Shown here: piece by piece, positions 21,284-33,319 of the stretch | Layout: each line of letters opens with the position of its first letter | Numbering within the stretch: position 1 is the stretch's first letter | Source: an uncultured Pseudomonadota bacterium | Lineage (GTDB): Bacteria; Myxococcota_A; Polyangia; Nannocystales; Nannocystaceae | Direction: 5' to 3' | Length of the DNA stretch: 34,333 nucleotides | NCBI GenBank assembly: GCA_913061055.1 | Contig: CAJXVA010000039.1 | Location: forward strand, 1-34,333 | The notes under the pieces: generated by a model | What the model saw: only the letters and a program-made list of their open reading frames with translations | The model's database searches: none | Told to the model about the DNA's origin: nothing | Made by a program: the position numbers and the translations under genes

Positions 21284-22858
21284 CTACTGCAGCTCGTACG
21301 CTCCGATGTCACAGTCGCCGGCGCCCGCAGGCCGAGGCGCGCCGCGTTGGTCCTTGTTCAGGCAGGTTGTCGGATCTCCGGCGTCGAGGACCGGGGTGCC
21401 CGCAGGCACCGCATGGGTCGGTGTCCTCCCGCCGTTCATCGCAAGCGGGTCGAGCACGATCTCGGTCGCGTAGATGTCCGCCGTGGCCAGGCCACCGATC
21501 GTGCAGCTCGTGACGTCCTGCATCAGGTTGTATCCGTCGGACACGATCGTACCCACGCAGTCGTTCGCCACTCCGATGTAGTCGAGGTTGGTCGCTATGA
21601 TCGTGTTGGTGAGGGTGGAGGTGCTCAGGGCCGATGCCCACAGTCCCGCTCCCACAGCCGCGGTGTTGTCGTACACGGTTGTGTTGTTGAACGTGGCCAG
21701 GGAGTTTTGGCCCAGCAGCAATCCGCCGCCAGTCGTGTCGGCCACGTTGCCGCTGATGGTCGAGTTGCGCACGTCGAGGTCGGCATTGAACCAGTGGTTG
21801 TACACACCGGCGCCAGTGATGGCGTCATTGTCGAAGACCGTGCTGCGAAAGAGCCGCATCTGGCCTTGGTTGTTGATCCCGCCGCCGCTGGAGTCCGCGT
21901 GATTGGCCTCCACGTTGACCCTCCGCAGCGCGAGCTGCCCCCAGAGATTGAAGGCGCCTCCCCCCTCGTCGGCCGCGTTTCCCACGAAGTCGGACTTGAA
22001 CACGTCGGTCGTGCCCGAGATGTACGCGTAGAGGCCGCCCCCGGAGTTCACCGCGGTGTTCTCCTCAAACCTGGAGGTGGAGATGTTGAGCGCGGCGTCG
22101 TTGAAGACACCTCCTCCCCGATCGTCGGCGTGGTTGCTGCTGATCACGGTATCGGTGATCGAAGCGAGGGTGGGGGAGGTCGAGGAGAGGTACACCCCTC
22201 CGCCGAAGGAGGCGCTGTTGAGGTTGATCTCGCTCTCGATGATCTTCAACGACCCGCTGGAGTAGATGCCGCCGCCGATGACCGCCGTGTTGTTGTCCAC
22301 CACGCACTTGTCGAGCACCAGGCTTCCCGGTGCGATGCTCTTGATGGCCCCGCCGTGGGTGGTCGTGGTGTTGTTGGTCAGCGTCGAGCTGGTCAGCACC
22401 AGGTCTCCCTGGTTGTAGATCGCTCCGCCCACGAGAGGGCCCGCTCCGTTCCGAAGCGTGATGTCGCTGATGTCCACGCTGACCCCGATCCACACGTGGA
22501 AGATCCGGAGCGCGCCCAGACCATCGATCGTGTTGCCGTTGCCGCTGATGTCGACATCGTCTGTGAGGTGGAGGTCGCCCAACGCGACCTGGTTGAGCTC
22601 AAAGGGGCCGACCCCGGCGAGAATATCGATGTCGTCGGCGCCAGCCCACGCGTTGCTCTCCATCACCGCCGCCCGTAGGGTGCATCCTCCTCCGCCCAAC
22701 GTGGTGCACAACCCGTCACCGGGGACCGCGTCGGCGGCATCGGTGGCGTCGTCGACGGTGAACGTAGCCGCGTGGGCCTCCGGCGCGGCGGCAAGAAGCA
22801 CTGCGGGGACAGCCAGGATCGGAGCGAGGAGTTTGAAGCGATGGATGGGGCGTCTCAT
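21284..22858 (-). CDS. CSLREA-type secreted right-handed beta-helix protein
   Basis: 524 residues. A signal peptide (MRRPIHRFKLLAPILAVPAV, continuing to about residue 30) precedes ATFTVDDATDAADAVPGDGLC and CTLRAAVMESNA, the CSLREA-domain signature. A long right-handed beta-helix then shows recurring turns like GGGIYSSGSLKII, GGGVFNDAALNI and GGGLLLGQNSL, as in polymorphic outer-membrane and autotransporter-type passengers. The C-terminus (PRPAGAGDCDIGAYELQ) is the usual end of this family. The likely location is the cell surface or extracellular space; function is unknown. The ATG at 22858 was chosen for the signal peptide. It converges on the propeller-repeat lipoprotein (74 bp apart) and diverges from the small Cys-rich protein. 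Confidence 0.85.
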   Translation of the reverse strand: MRRPIHRFKLLAPILAVPAVLLAAAPEAHAATFTVDDATDAADAVPGDGLCTTLGGGGCTLRAAVMESNAWAGADDIDILAGVGPFELNQVALGDLHLTDDVDISGNGNTIDGLGALRIFHVWIGVSVDISDITLRNGAGPLVGGAIYNQGDLVLTSSTLTNNTTTTHGGAIKSIAPGSLVLDKCVVDNNTAVIGGGIYSSGSLKIIESEINLNSASFGGGVYLSSTSPTLASITDTVISSNHADDRGGGVFNDAALNISTSRFEENTAVNSGGGLYAYISGTTDVFKSDFVGNAADEGGGAFNLWGQLALRRVNVEANHADSSGGGINNQGQMRLFRSTVFDNDAITGAGVYNHWFNADLDVRNSTISGNVADTTGGGLLLGQNSLATFNNTTVYDNTAAVGAGLWASALSTSTLTNTIIATNLDYIGVANDCVGTIVSDGYNLMQDVTSCTIGGLATADIYATEIVLDPLAMNGGRTPTHAVPAGTPVLDAGDPTTCLNKDQRGAPRPAGAGDCDIGAYELQ

Positions 22859-23174
22859 GTCGTGTTCGTCCGTCGGTCCGGCGAACGCTGTCGCGAACGT
22901 CGCGTGGCAGCGTGACCGGTTCGGGCGGGTAGAGACGCGCGCGCCGCTCATGGACGCATTAATTCGGGCGCCGCAGAAAAGTTCGTCCAAGGAAGAGAAG
23001 ACCCGCTCTGCCGGTGGGGCAATTCGAGCGCCCGGTTCTCTTCCGCGACGATCTCGATCTTGTCCGTGGAACACGCTCCTCGGGACTCGTCGGGGGCTCA
23101 CGCGACGGTGTTCCTGGTTGTCAACCCACCTGTCCCCAGGGGCGGTGTCCGCATTGGCCGGTTTGCATGCCGCG
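22859..23174. other. Divergent intergenic region between the CSLREA and Cys-rich genes
   Basis: 316 bp with no convincing gene. It should contain promoters for both flanking genes. The only pattern noticed is a direct repeat, AATTCGGGCGCC (22961-22972) and AATTCGAGCGCC (23021-23032), spaced exactly 60 bp apart in a relatively AT-richer patch (CATTAATTC). This could be a binding site pair; there is no further support. Confidence 0.35.
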
Positions 23175-23639
23175 GTGCGAATCTGGAACCGTCGCAACAT
23201 GCAAGCATTTGTCCCGGTGTTGGTCGCAACAACCCTTCTGTCCCTGGCGGCGGTCGTCCAGTCCCATCCCGTGTCGCGGGCCACCCCTCAACTTGCGGCT
23301 CTGCTGAGCAAACCGGGTGCATTCCAGCCGGAGCAGTCGTGCAGTAGAGGCGGTGTTTTGGTTGGCCTTTGCGGCGCTCCGGACAGCCTGCTTCCGCCGT
23401 GTGACGCCACGTTCAAGAAGTCTTGCGAGGTCGAGGGGGGCACGCCATCATCGTGCGGCCCTGACGGAAGTGAATGTGAAGGCATCCTCCACTGCGGCTG
23501 GTCGGACCTCTTTCACGACTGTGACAAGAAGTTCAAAAAAGCGTGCGAAGAAGCAGGGGGCGCGTATGAGTGCACCTCCGAGTGCGAGGACGGGGAGGGG
23601 TGCTGTTTCGGAGATTGTGATCTCGATCCCGCCGGTTAG
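23175..23639 (+). CDS. Small secreted Cys-rich protein with two related modules
   Basis: 154 residues from the GTG at 23175, which gives the basic signal MRIWNRRNMQAFVPVLVATT; the ATG at 23199 is the alternative but would leave an uncharged signal N-region. The mature part has two related Cys modules, one beginning CDATFKKSCEVEGGTPSSC and the other CDKKFKKACEEAGGAYEC, ending in CCFGDCDLDPAG. The CDxxFKKxCExxGG pattern is familiar from myxobacterial secreted proteins, but I cannot assign a function. The stop is followed 36 bp later by the next start, so the two genes may be cotranscribed. Confidence 0.7.
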   Translation: MRIWNRRNMQAFVPVLVATTLLSLAAVVQSHPVSRATPQLAALLSKPGAFQPEQSCSRGGVLVGLCGAPDSLLPPCDATFKKSCEVEGGTPSSCGPDGSECEGILHCGWSDLFHDCDKKFKKACEEAGGAYECTSECEDGEGCCFGDCDLDPAG

Positions 23640-23675
23640 CGCGGGACCGTGTCCTGTCTCCGCGGAGTCCACGTC

Positions 23676-26096
23676 ATGAAGCGTCGAAACGTAACCATCG
23701 CGTTGCTGGCTCTGGCAGCCCTCGCCGCCATCGTGCTCCTCGGGTGGCCGCGCGCCGGGAAGAGGACACAGCGGCCTCCGGCACAGGGGGCCGCCGCGGT
23801 GCAGACGGGGCAGGGCCCGAGGATGCCGGCTGGCCCTGCCACGATCGAGATCATCGATGATGACGGGTACCCGGTGCCGTTTGCGGTCGTGCACATCATC
23901 GGAGAGGTAACCCCCGTCCGGCGGAGCAATGTGCACGGGGCGCTTGAATGGCCGATCGATGAGGCGGTGCATGTCGTCGTGTCGGCGCGGGGTTTCCTTC
24001 CCAAGGAAGCGCTCGTCCACCCCGAAACCGAGTTCGTCCGGCTCCGAAGAGGAGGTCATCTCGTGTCCGGGCAGGTACGTGACCTCTACGGCGGTGTTGT
24101 CGCTGGTGCGATGGTCGGGGTTCCCGCCGGGGCGATGGCACTCACGGACGACGAGGGACGCTTTGCGCTGACCGTTGCAGCGGGCACGTGGCGCATACGG
24201 GCGGCCTCGCCCGACTACTTTCCCATGTCGCGAGTTCTGTTCGTGACCTCGGCCATGTCGCAGGACTTCGAACTCTTTCCCGGAGGCGTCATCGAAGGCG
24301 TGGTTGTAGACGAGGAGGGCGCAGCAGCACCCGGTGCATGGGTCTCGTACACCGCGCTCGTTCCGAGGAGCGCGGGGTACGAACATCGCCCGTCGAGTGC
24401 ACAGCGCCGAACGCAAGCGGACGAGGAGGGCCGTTTCCGTTTGGCGCCGCTGGAGCCCGCAACGTATCGGCTCCTCGCACAGACGCCGAACGCTTCCGCC
24501 GAAGCTCCGGTCTCCGTTCGGTTGGCACTGCTCGACGAACGCAGCGGAGTTACGCTGCGGGTCCTGCCCGGCTCGACGCTCGTTGGCCATGTCGATGACG
24601 ATCAAGGTTCGCCGGTCGGAGGCGCGGCCGTAGTCGCCACTCATCGAGCTGGGTACGAGCTCGAAGTCGACGCCGACGAAAAGGGGCGCTTCGAGGTCCG
24701 CGGCCTACATCCGGGGACTTGGCACCTCCACGCGCGGCAGGGAACGAGCCTCCTGGGGGATGTGGTCGAAGCGCAGGTCCCGGCGTCGGGAGTACCCAAG
24801 GAGGTGACCCTGTTACTCGAACGAGGCGTCAGCCTACGGGGGTCGGTGCGGTCGGGGGCAGGGGCACGGCTGACGCTGGAGCTGCCTGACGGCGACATGT
24901 CGTTCGCGAGTCTCCGAAGGCGCAGTGCGGTCCGGGGCGTCGAGGCCACGGCGGACGACGACGGCACCTTTGTCTTCGACAACATCCACGCCGGGGCTTG
25001 GAAAGTCGTCGCGATGGCCCGTGACGCTCGCTCGGGCTCTGGCGTTGTCAGCGTGCGGCCGGGCGAGGACGGCGTGATCGAGCTTGAACTCGAGCCCTCG
25101 GCAACCGTCCGCGGGACCGTGTCCAATCGCTCCGGATCCCACAAGGGTCTCGAGGTCCGGCTCGCTGGCGAGATCCCGCTCGCAGACGTCGTGGTACGGG
25201 AGAATGGAAGCTTTGTCGTGGACCGTGTACCGACCGGTTCTTGGGCGCTCGACGTCCGACACCGCGGCGCATCCGTCCCCATCCTCGAAGGCCCATCGAC
25301 CGTGATCGTCGAACGTGGTCGTGCCAAACCGGTGGAACTGCGCGTGGATACGGTTGCGACCCGTCTACGAGGGCGGGTCCTCAGCGCGGACGAACAGCCC
25401 GTCGCGGATGCGCTCATCGAGGCCCGCAGCGTTGGGCGCGAGCGGCTCCGGGCCATCTCCGATACCGACGGGCGCTTCTCGATCGCATCGACGTCGGCGG
25501 CGCAGTACCGCATCGACGTGACCGGCCCGAGCGGCCTGGGTTTGGCACAAGCCTCCGATCTCAACGCGGATGCAGACGTCGTCGTGACCCTTGAAGAGCC
25601 GTCTTCGATCTCGGGTCGGGTACTGTTGGGTGGCAACCCCGTCCGTCGGTTCGAAGTCGCTCCGCCCGGGTCCGGTTTGTTCCCGGTCCTCTTCGTCGAC
25701 GGCGACGGAGCCTTCGAACTCACCGATCTCAGGCCGGGACCGGCGACGCTCTCCGTATTCGCCGCAGCCGGCATCGCGTCGGTTCCGCTCGAGCTTCGCG
25801 CGGGGGCTACGACCGAGATCGTTCTCTCCCTCGAGCCGTGGGGCCGAGCATCGGGACGTGTGGTCGACGAAGACGGTGCTCCGGTGGTCGGCGCCTCGGT
25901 CGACGTCAGCAGTGAGGCTCCTCGGGCGGACGGGATGGGTGTTGTCGCGACGGATGCGGATGGCCGGTTTGTACTCGAGGGGATTGGGCCCGGACGGACC
26001 GTCTTCGAGGTCCGCATGCGCGGCGCGAGCACGCGGACGGAGCGTCACGACGTCGGGGCGGGCGACGACCTCGAGCTTGGAGTGCTCACGCTGTGA
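23676..26096 (+). CDS. Membrane-anchored protein with multiple carboxypeptidase-regulatory-like (Ig-fold) repeats
   Basis: 806 residues. The N-terminus MKRRNVTIALLALAALAAIV is an uncleaved signal or single transmembrane anchor. The exterior part is a chain of roughly eight to nine beta-sandwich units of the CarboxypepD_reg type, recognisable by landmarks such as SGQVRDLYGGVVAGAMVGV, TDDEGRFAL, GWVDD-like turns, GRVLSADEQPVADALIEA, SDTDGRFSI and GRVVDEDGAPVVGASVDV-ATDADGRFVL. No peptidase active site is present; the repeats probably mediate binding or act as spacers. The ATG at 23676 was chosen over an upstream GTG (23649) because CGGAG lies about 9 nt before it. It converges with the HxlR gene (54 bp). 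Confidence 0.85.
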   Translation: MKRRNVTIALLALAALAAIVLLGWPRAGKRTQRPPAQGAAAVQTGQGPRMPAGPATIEIIDDDGYPVPFAVVHIIGEVTPVRRSNVHGALEWPIDEAVHVVVSARGFLPKEALVHPETEFVRLRRGGHLVSGQVRDLYGGVVAGAMVGVPAGAMALTDDEGRFALTVAAGTWRIRAASPDYFPMSRVLFVTSAMSQDFELFPGGVIEGVVVDEEGAAAPGAWVSYTALVPRSAGYEHRPSSAQRRTQADEEGRFRLAPLEPATYRLLAQTPNASAEAPVSVRLALLDERSGVTLRVLPGSTLVGHVDDDQGSPVGGAAVVATHRAGYELEVDADEKGRFEVRGLHPGTWHLHARQGTSLLGDVVEAQVPASGVPKEVTLLLERGVSLRGSVRSGAGARLTLELPDGDMSFASLRRRSAVRGVEATADDDGTFVFDNIHAGAWKVVAMARDARSGSGVVSVRPGEDGVIELELEPSATVRGTVSNRSGSHKGLEVRLAGEIPLADVVVRENGSFVVDRVPTGSWALDVRHRGASVPILEGPSTVIVERGRAKPVELRVDTVATRLRGRVLSADEQPVADALIEARSVGRERLRAISDTDGRFSIASTSAAQYRIDVTGPSGLGLAQASDLNADADVVVTLEEPSSISGRVLLGGNPVRRFEVAPPGSGLFPVLFVDGDGAFELTDLRPGPATLSVFAAAGIASVPLELRAGATTEIVLSLEPWGRASGRVVDEDGAPVVGASVDVSSEAPRADGMGVVATDADGRFVLEGIGPGRTVFEVRMRGASTRTERHDVGAGDDLELGVLTL

Positions 26097-26150
26097 GCCG
26101 CTGTCCTCCCAACCGGAGAACCGCGTGCGCTACCAACCCCGCGAGTCGCC

Positions 26151-26804
26151 CTACGCGTCCGGGTCGGCAAAGCCCTGCGTCATGACGAGACCCATGAGCT
26201 CCGCAAAGCGTTGCTGCATCGCGGTGGAGCCTTCGAGGCGAACGTGCTCGGCGCGAAAGTCCTCGAGCGACACGTCGCCCGCCGCGGCAGCCATCATCGG
26301 CTCGTAGGAAGAGGTCGCGACCACATCGGGGGCGTCGGGGGCTCCGTAGACGACCTCGACTCCCCGCTCGGGCGACACATCGATCGTGAACGACTCGCCG
26401 TCGAGGATCAGCTCGGCGGTGAGCTCCAGGTCCGGTCGTGCGACGCGTCGAATCGCGGCCCGGAGCGTGACTGCGACGAGTCGCAGGTGTCCGGGCTGCT
26501 TGAGATCATCGTCGGGCGGGAAGAGTCCGCCCAGCAGCGCAAGCTCCCACAGCACCCGTTGGGTCCGAGTACCAAGCTCGGTGAGGCTGTACTGCTGTCC
26601 GTCTTGTTCGACCAGCCCGTCGGACTGGAGCTTCTGGAGCCGCGTCGCGAGCAGGTTGCTGGCAATGCCCGGCAAGCCCGCGAGGAAGTCGCCGTAGCGC
26701 ATCGGACCCGCATGGAGATCGCGGAGAATGAGTAGGGTCCAGCGATCTCCGACGCGGTCGAGGCTGCGGGCGATGGGGCAGAGGAGTCGGTAGCTGCGGC
26801 TCAT
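26151..26804 (-). CDS. HxlR-family transcriptional regulator with C-terminal SCP2-like extension
   Basis: 217 residues. A winged helix-turn-helix of the HxlR/MarR-like class occupies about 1-100: YRLLCPIARSLDRVGDRWTL, ILRDLHAGPMRYGDFLAGLP, GIASNLLATRLQKLQSDGLV, then the wing. Cys9 sits where redox-active cysteines act in YodB/HypR-type members, so thiol or quinone sensing is possible. The C-terminal 100 residues (ELTAELILDGESFTIDVSPE onward) resemble an SCP2/sterol-carrier-like fold and may bind a hydrophobic ligand. The start ATG overlaps the stop of the NmrA-like gene (ATGA), so it is translationally coupled and last in a three-gene operon. The probable target is the AT-rich palindrome at 28487-28515. 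Confidence 0.88.
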   Translation of the reverse strand: MSRSYRLLCPIARSLDRVGDRWTLLILRDLHAGPMRYGDFLAGLPGIASNLLATRLQKLQSDGLVEQDGQQYSLTELGTRTQRVLWELALLGGLFPPDDDLKQPGHLRLVAVTLRAAIRRVARPDLELTAELILDGESFTIDVSPERGVEVVYGAPDAPDVVATSSYEPMMAAAAGDVSLEDFRAEHVRLEGSTAMQQRFAELMGLVMTQGFADPDA

Positions 26805-27946
26805 GGGGTGTGTGCCGTGGGGGGCGCACCTCCTTTGGCAGCGTACCGTCCACCGGCCATCAACACCAACTCCCCCGCGTCCGCCGCTGCACGCCACGAT
26901 TCGTCCTCGTGGGCGAGCACCCCGGCGTCGAGCAGCGGGTAGTCGCGGGAGCGTTCCCAGGCATCGAGATCGGGGACGCGACTGAACATCGCCTTGAGCA
27001 TGAGGCCCATCGCACTCCAACGTGACCCGAGGGACAGCCCAGGCATGACCCGGGTGGGATCGCCCACGTACCGATGCGTGAGGGTCTCGAAACTCTCGGG
27101 TGCACGCCCGGTGACCGACTGAACGTGGTCGTTCGGCTCTTGTCCGTACACCCCCTCCCGGCACTCGCGAGCGTAGTGTCGGACTTGCGCGATCTGGAAG
27201 AGAGGGAAGCCTTGTGCCCGGGCGAACTTCACGAACATCGCCTCCGAGACGGGCCGGTACTGCACGTCTCGGTTCAACACTTCGCCCAAGACACGGGCGA
27301 CGTCACGTCCGTGCACCCGCTGGGGTCCCATCGGTCGCAGGCATCGTCCCAAGTAGGGGGCAGGCGTTGCCAAGGCATGGGCTGCGACCGCCCCGATGTC
27401 CTCGTTGCTCGGAGGTGCGTTGAGTCCGTCGGCGAACGGGAGGGCGAGCATGCCGAAGTGGGCGGCGGCCGGGAGTCCGAGGAAGTACGTGAAGGCGAAC
27501 ATCCCCGGGTTGATGTGGATGACGTCGAAGCGCTGCCGCCGAAACAGGTTGTTGGTGATCCAGTGCTCGCGTTGCATCACCGATGTGTGGGTCGGATGGG
27601 GGTTCCATCCGCTCATCATCGCGACGACTTCGACGCCTGCCTCTTCGGCCGCGAGCGCGAGCAAGGCGGATCCATGCAGGTGTCGGGCGTCGAAGGGAGG
27701 GCAGTGGTACACGCGCTGCACGTCGGCCAACGCGCGCCGAAGGTCTCGGATGTCGTACAGACTCCCGGCGACGACTTCGACCCCCTTGGAGCGCCACGCC
27801 GCCGCGCGCGAGTCGTCTCTCGAGACGAAGGCTCGGACCGGATGCCCCAGCCGCAGTAACTCGAGGACGGCGGCGGACCCGGTGCGTCCGTTGGCCGTGG
27901 TGACCAACACTCGAGGCTTGCGCCCAAACAGAGGCGTCGTGCTCAT
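26801..27946 (-). CDS. NmrA-like atypical short-chain dehydrogenase (NAD(P)-binding)
   Basis: 381 residues with an N-terminal Rossmann fold: RVLVTTANGRTGSAAVLELL (about 12-31), where TANGRTG replaces the usual GxxGxxG, then VRAFVSRDD for cofactor ribose contacts. NmrA-family proteins sense NAD(P) or reduce quinones and other carbonyls. The typical SDR Tyr-Lys pair is not evident, as in sensor-type NmrA proteins. The C-terminal region (RPVSEAMFVKFARAQG, VTGRAPESFETLTHRYV) is the substrate-side half. The gene sits between the carbonic anhydrase and the HxlR regulator with ATGA overlaps on both sides, so all three products are made together. This fits an electrophile- or redox-responsive module. 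The substrate is unknown. Confidence 0.85.
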   Translation of the reverse strand: MSTTPLFGRKPRVLVTTANGRTGSAAVLELLRLGHPVRAFVSRDDSRAAAWRSKGVEVVAGSLYDIRDLRRALADVQRVYHCPPFDARHLHGSALLALAAEEAGVEVVAMMSGWNPHPTHTSVMQREHWITNNLFRRQRFDVIHINPGMFAFTYFLGLPAAAHFGMLALPFADGLNAPPSNEDIGAVAAHALATPAPYLGRCLRPMGPQRVHGRDVARVLGEVLNRDVQYRPVSEAMFVKFARAQGFPLFQIAQVRHYARECREGVYGQEPNDHVQSVTGRAPESFETLTHRYVGDPTRVMPGLSLGSRWSAMGLMLKAMFSRVPDLDAWERSRDYPLLDAGVLAHEDESWRAAADAGELVLMAGGRYAAKGGAPPTAHTP

Positions 27947-28485
27947 GTCAGGTCCTCCTGAAAAACGATCTCGGCTCGGCCTGAGCGTTGGTCATGTCGA
28001 AGGGCTGTGACTCGTGAACCGGCGGGCACCAGCGCACAGGTCTCGAGTCGCTCGAAGTCTTCGCGGAGGCTGGCGGCGTGATCGTGGATTGCGATCGCGT
28101 GCAGGTGTGCGGCCTCGATTCCGGCCGCGTTGCTGAGGCCTTGTACGACGGCGGCATCGCGGAGCCGCTCGACCCCGCAGTCCGTGTGGTGGATCAGCAC
28201 GATCTCCGGTTGGGCCGGGCGCTGCATGGCCCGGCTCGCCATGGCGATGAGCAGCGCGATGTCTTGGAGGACCGCGTCCGTGACCCGACCTCCCGCGTTG
28301 CGAAGGACGACGGCCTCACCCGGTGCGAGCCCGAGGATGTGTGCGGGGTCGATCCTCGCGTCGACGCAGCTGATGACGATCGTGTTGAGCGTTGGGAGCG
28401 GAGCAAGGGGCTCGTGATGCTGGGCGTAGGCCTCGTTGCGCTGCAGGAGCTGGTCAGGGACGTTCTTCATCGGTGTTCGAAGCAT
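27943..28485 (-). CDS. Beta-carbonic anhydrase
   Basis: 180-residue small beta-class enzyme that interconverts CO2 and bicarbonate. The zinc site is complete: Cys40 in ISCVDARID, with the Asp42-Arg44 dyad, and His100/Cys103 in LIHHTDCG. The conserved VVLRNAGGRV and LRDAAVVQGL-type helices are present. At 180 residues it is a compact (type II-like) version. The start ATG at 28485 is placed right after the AT-rich operator; an internal ATG at 28470 (MKNVPDQLL) is possible. Its stop overlaps the next start (ATGA). Its pairing with an NmrA protein and an HxlR regulator suggests a stress-linked, not housekeeping, role. Confidence 0.92.
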   Translation of the reverse strand: MLRTPMKNVPDQLLQRNEAYAQHHEPLAPLPTLNTIVISCVDARIDPAHILGLAPGEAVVLRNAGGRVTDAVLQDIALLIAMASRAMQRPAQPEIVLIHHTDCGVERLRDAAVVQGLSNAAGIEAAHLHAIAIHDHAASLREDFERLETCALVPAGSRVTALRHDQRSGRAEIVFQEDLT

Positions 28486-28486
28486 G

Positions 28487-28515
28487 ACTTTAAACTTTAA
28501 AATATCAAGTTAAGT
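28487..28515. promoter_or_regulatory. AT-rich palindromic operator/promoter of the carbonic anhydrase operon
   Basis: ACTTTAAACTT (28487-28497) and AAGTTAAGT (28507-28515) form an imperfect dyad around TAAAATATC, directly upstream of the first ATG. This is the most AT-rich patch in an otherwise very GC-rich window. Dyads of this kind are typical operators of HxlR/MarR-like dimers, so autoregulation by the operon's own HxlR protein is inferred. Its closeness to the start codon implies a short leader and repression by occlusion. Confidence 0.6.
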
Positions 28516-28583
28516 TGGCGAAAACCGCGAACACGTCGCTCAGCGTGCGTAGGGCCGCGATCCGACGGTTGGGTGCGAGCTGC

Positions 28584-29069
28584 TCAGAGTTCAACGAAAA
28601 CGAATGCGCCGTCGGAGTTCCGGCACAAGCCCGCGCAGTCGGGGCCGTTGGGTTGGAACTCTTCGTACTCGAACGTGCCCGACTCCTCGGTCACCAGTGA
28701 TCCCCCGACCGAGACCGCGACCTGGAAGTCGTCGGGAAGCTGCGTGTTGTCGTCCGCGGTGACGTTGATGCGGATCTGGTTGTTCGTCGTGACAAACACT
28801 GCGACCTCGAAGTCCGCTGCGAGCCCTTCCACGGGCACGCAGGACTGCTCGCTCTGCGAGACCGTACACGTCGTAAAGAAGCCCGAGCCGTCGAGCATGA
28901 ACTCCAACCGGTAGACGGCCGGTTCCAGCGGCATCCAGTTCGGACTCAGCAGCACGACCGACACCGGCTGATTGTCACAGCCGACCAGCGTGCAGTCGCG
29001 CGAACTACAGGCGGGGAGTGGCAAGACGAACGTTGCGACCAGCACGGCTGCGAGGGACCGCGGACTCAT
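28584..29069 (-). CDS. Small lipoprotein, hypothetical
   Basis: 161 residues. MSPRSLAAVLVATFVLPLPAC is a lipoprotein signal with lipobox LPAC (Cys21). The mature part has Cys pairs (CSSRDCTLVGC; CTVSQSEQSC; CAGLCRNSDG) and beta-strand-like segments (VYRLEFMLDGSGFFTTC, VAVFVTTNNQIRINVTADDN). I do not recognise the family, although the segment about 40-130 reads like a single Ig-like beta sandwich. It diverges from the large activase gene; the 269-bp gap contains the double-dyad operator, which lies far from this gene's start and close to the activase. Confidence 0.75.
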   Translation of the reverse strand: MSPRSLAAVLVATFVLPLPACSSRDCTLVGCDNQPVSVVLLSPNWMPLEPAVYRLEFMLDGSGFFTTCTVSQSEQSCVPVEGLAADFEVAVFVTTNNQIRINVTADDNTQLPDDFQVAVSVGGSLVTEESGTFEYEEFQPNGPDCAGLCRNSDGAFVFVEL

Positions 29070-29274
29070 GCCCCGCAGTATCCGACGTCGTGGGTGTGTG
29101 GGGGACGCCGGAACTGCGTGCTTGGCGCCGTTGCCGCCGTCAGATCTCGGTCGACCGTCGACAGTTCGCCGCCGTCCATTCTGGCCCCGACGCGTCAGAA
29201 CGCGTCCGAGGCGCCCCTGCAGGCCTCTGATTCCAAACTTGCGCCGTCTCCCACCCCATGCGAGAACCCTTCTC

Positions 29275-29312
29275 AAGTTCACTGACACGGGTGTCAGTGA
29301 CACGGGTGTCAG
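29275..29312. promoter_or_regulatory. Double-dyad operator upstream of the activase gene (copy 2)
   Basis: Two abutting palindromes, CTGACACGGGTGTCAG (29282-29297) and GTGACACGGGTGTCAG (29297-29312), share one base; the centres are 15 bp apart. It differs from copy 1 (3959-3996) only at 29303. It ends 26 bp before the activase ATG, close enough that binding would block RNA polymerase or the start of transcription. This copy is the more symmetric of the two. Confidence 0.82.
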
Positions 29313-29338
29313 CCCAGATACCCCACACGGACCGACTC

Positions 29339-33196
<3,858 letters not shown>

Positions 33197-33223
33197 CGCC
33201 CGCGCCCTCGGGCGCACAACCAG

Positions 33224-33257
33224 AGCCCACCTCGACGTTGGTCGTGGTGGGCTTTTT
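33224..33257 (+). terminator. Intrinsic terminator of the activase gene
   Basis: AGCCCACC/GGTGGGCT (33224-33231 with 33246-33253) is a perfect stem with an inner CGAC/GTCG pairing and a TTTTT tail. It lies 27 nt after the activase stop; a GCGCCC/GGGCGC hairpin precedes it. Confidence 0.85.
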
Positions 33258-33319
33258 CGTGCCCCAGATCAGGACGCCATCGCGCGTGCGCCCCGGTTCA
33301 GTGACCGTATGGATCTTGG

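Noticed and set aside
23014-23307. Short Cys-rich plus frame in the region upstream of the small Cys-rich protein
   Set aside because: No signal peptide or ribosome-binding site, and it overlaps the better-supported gene in another frame.
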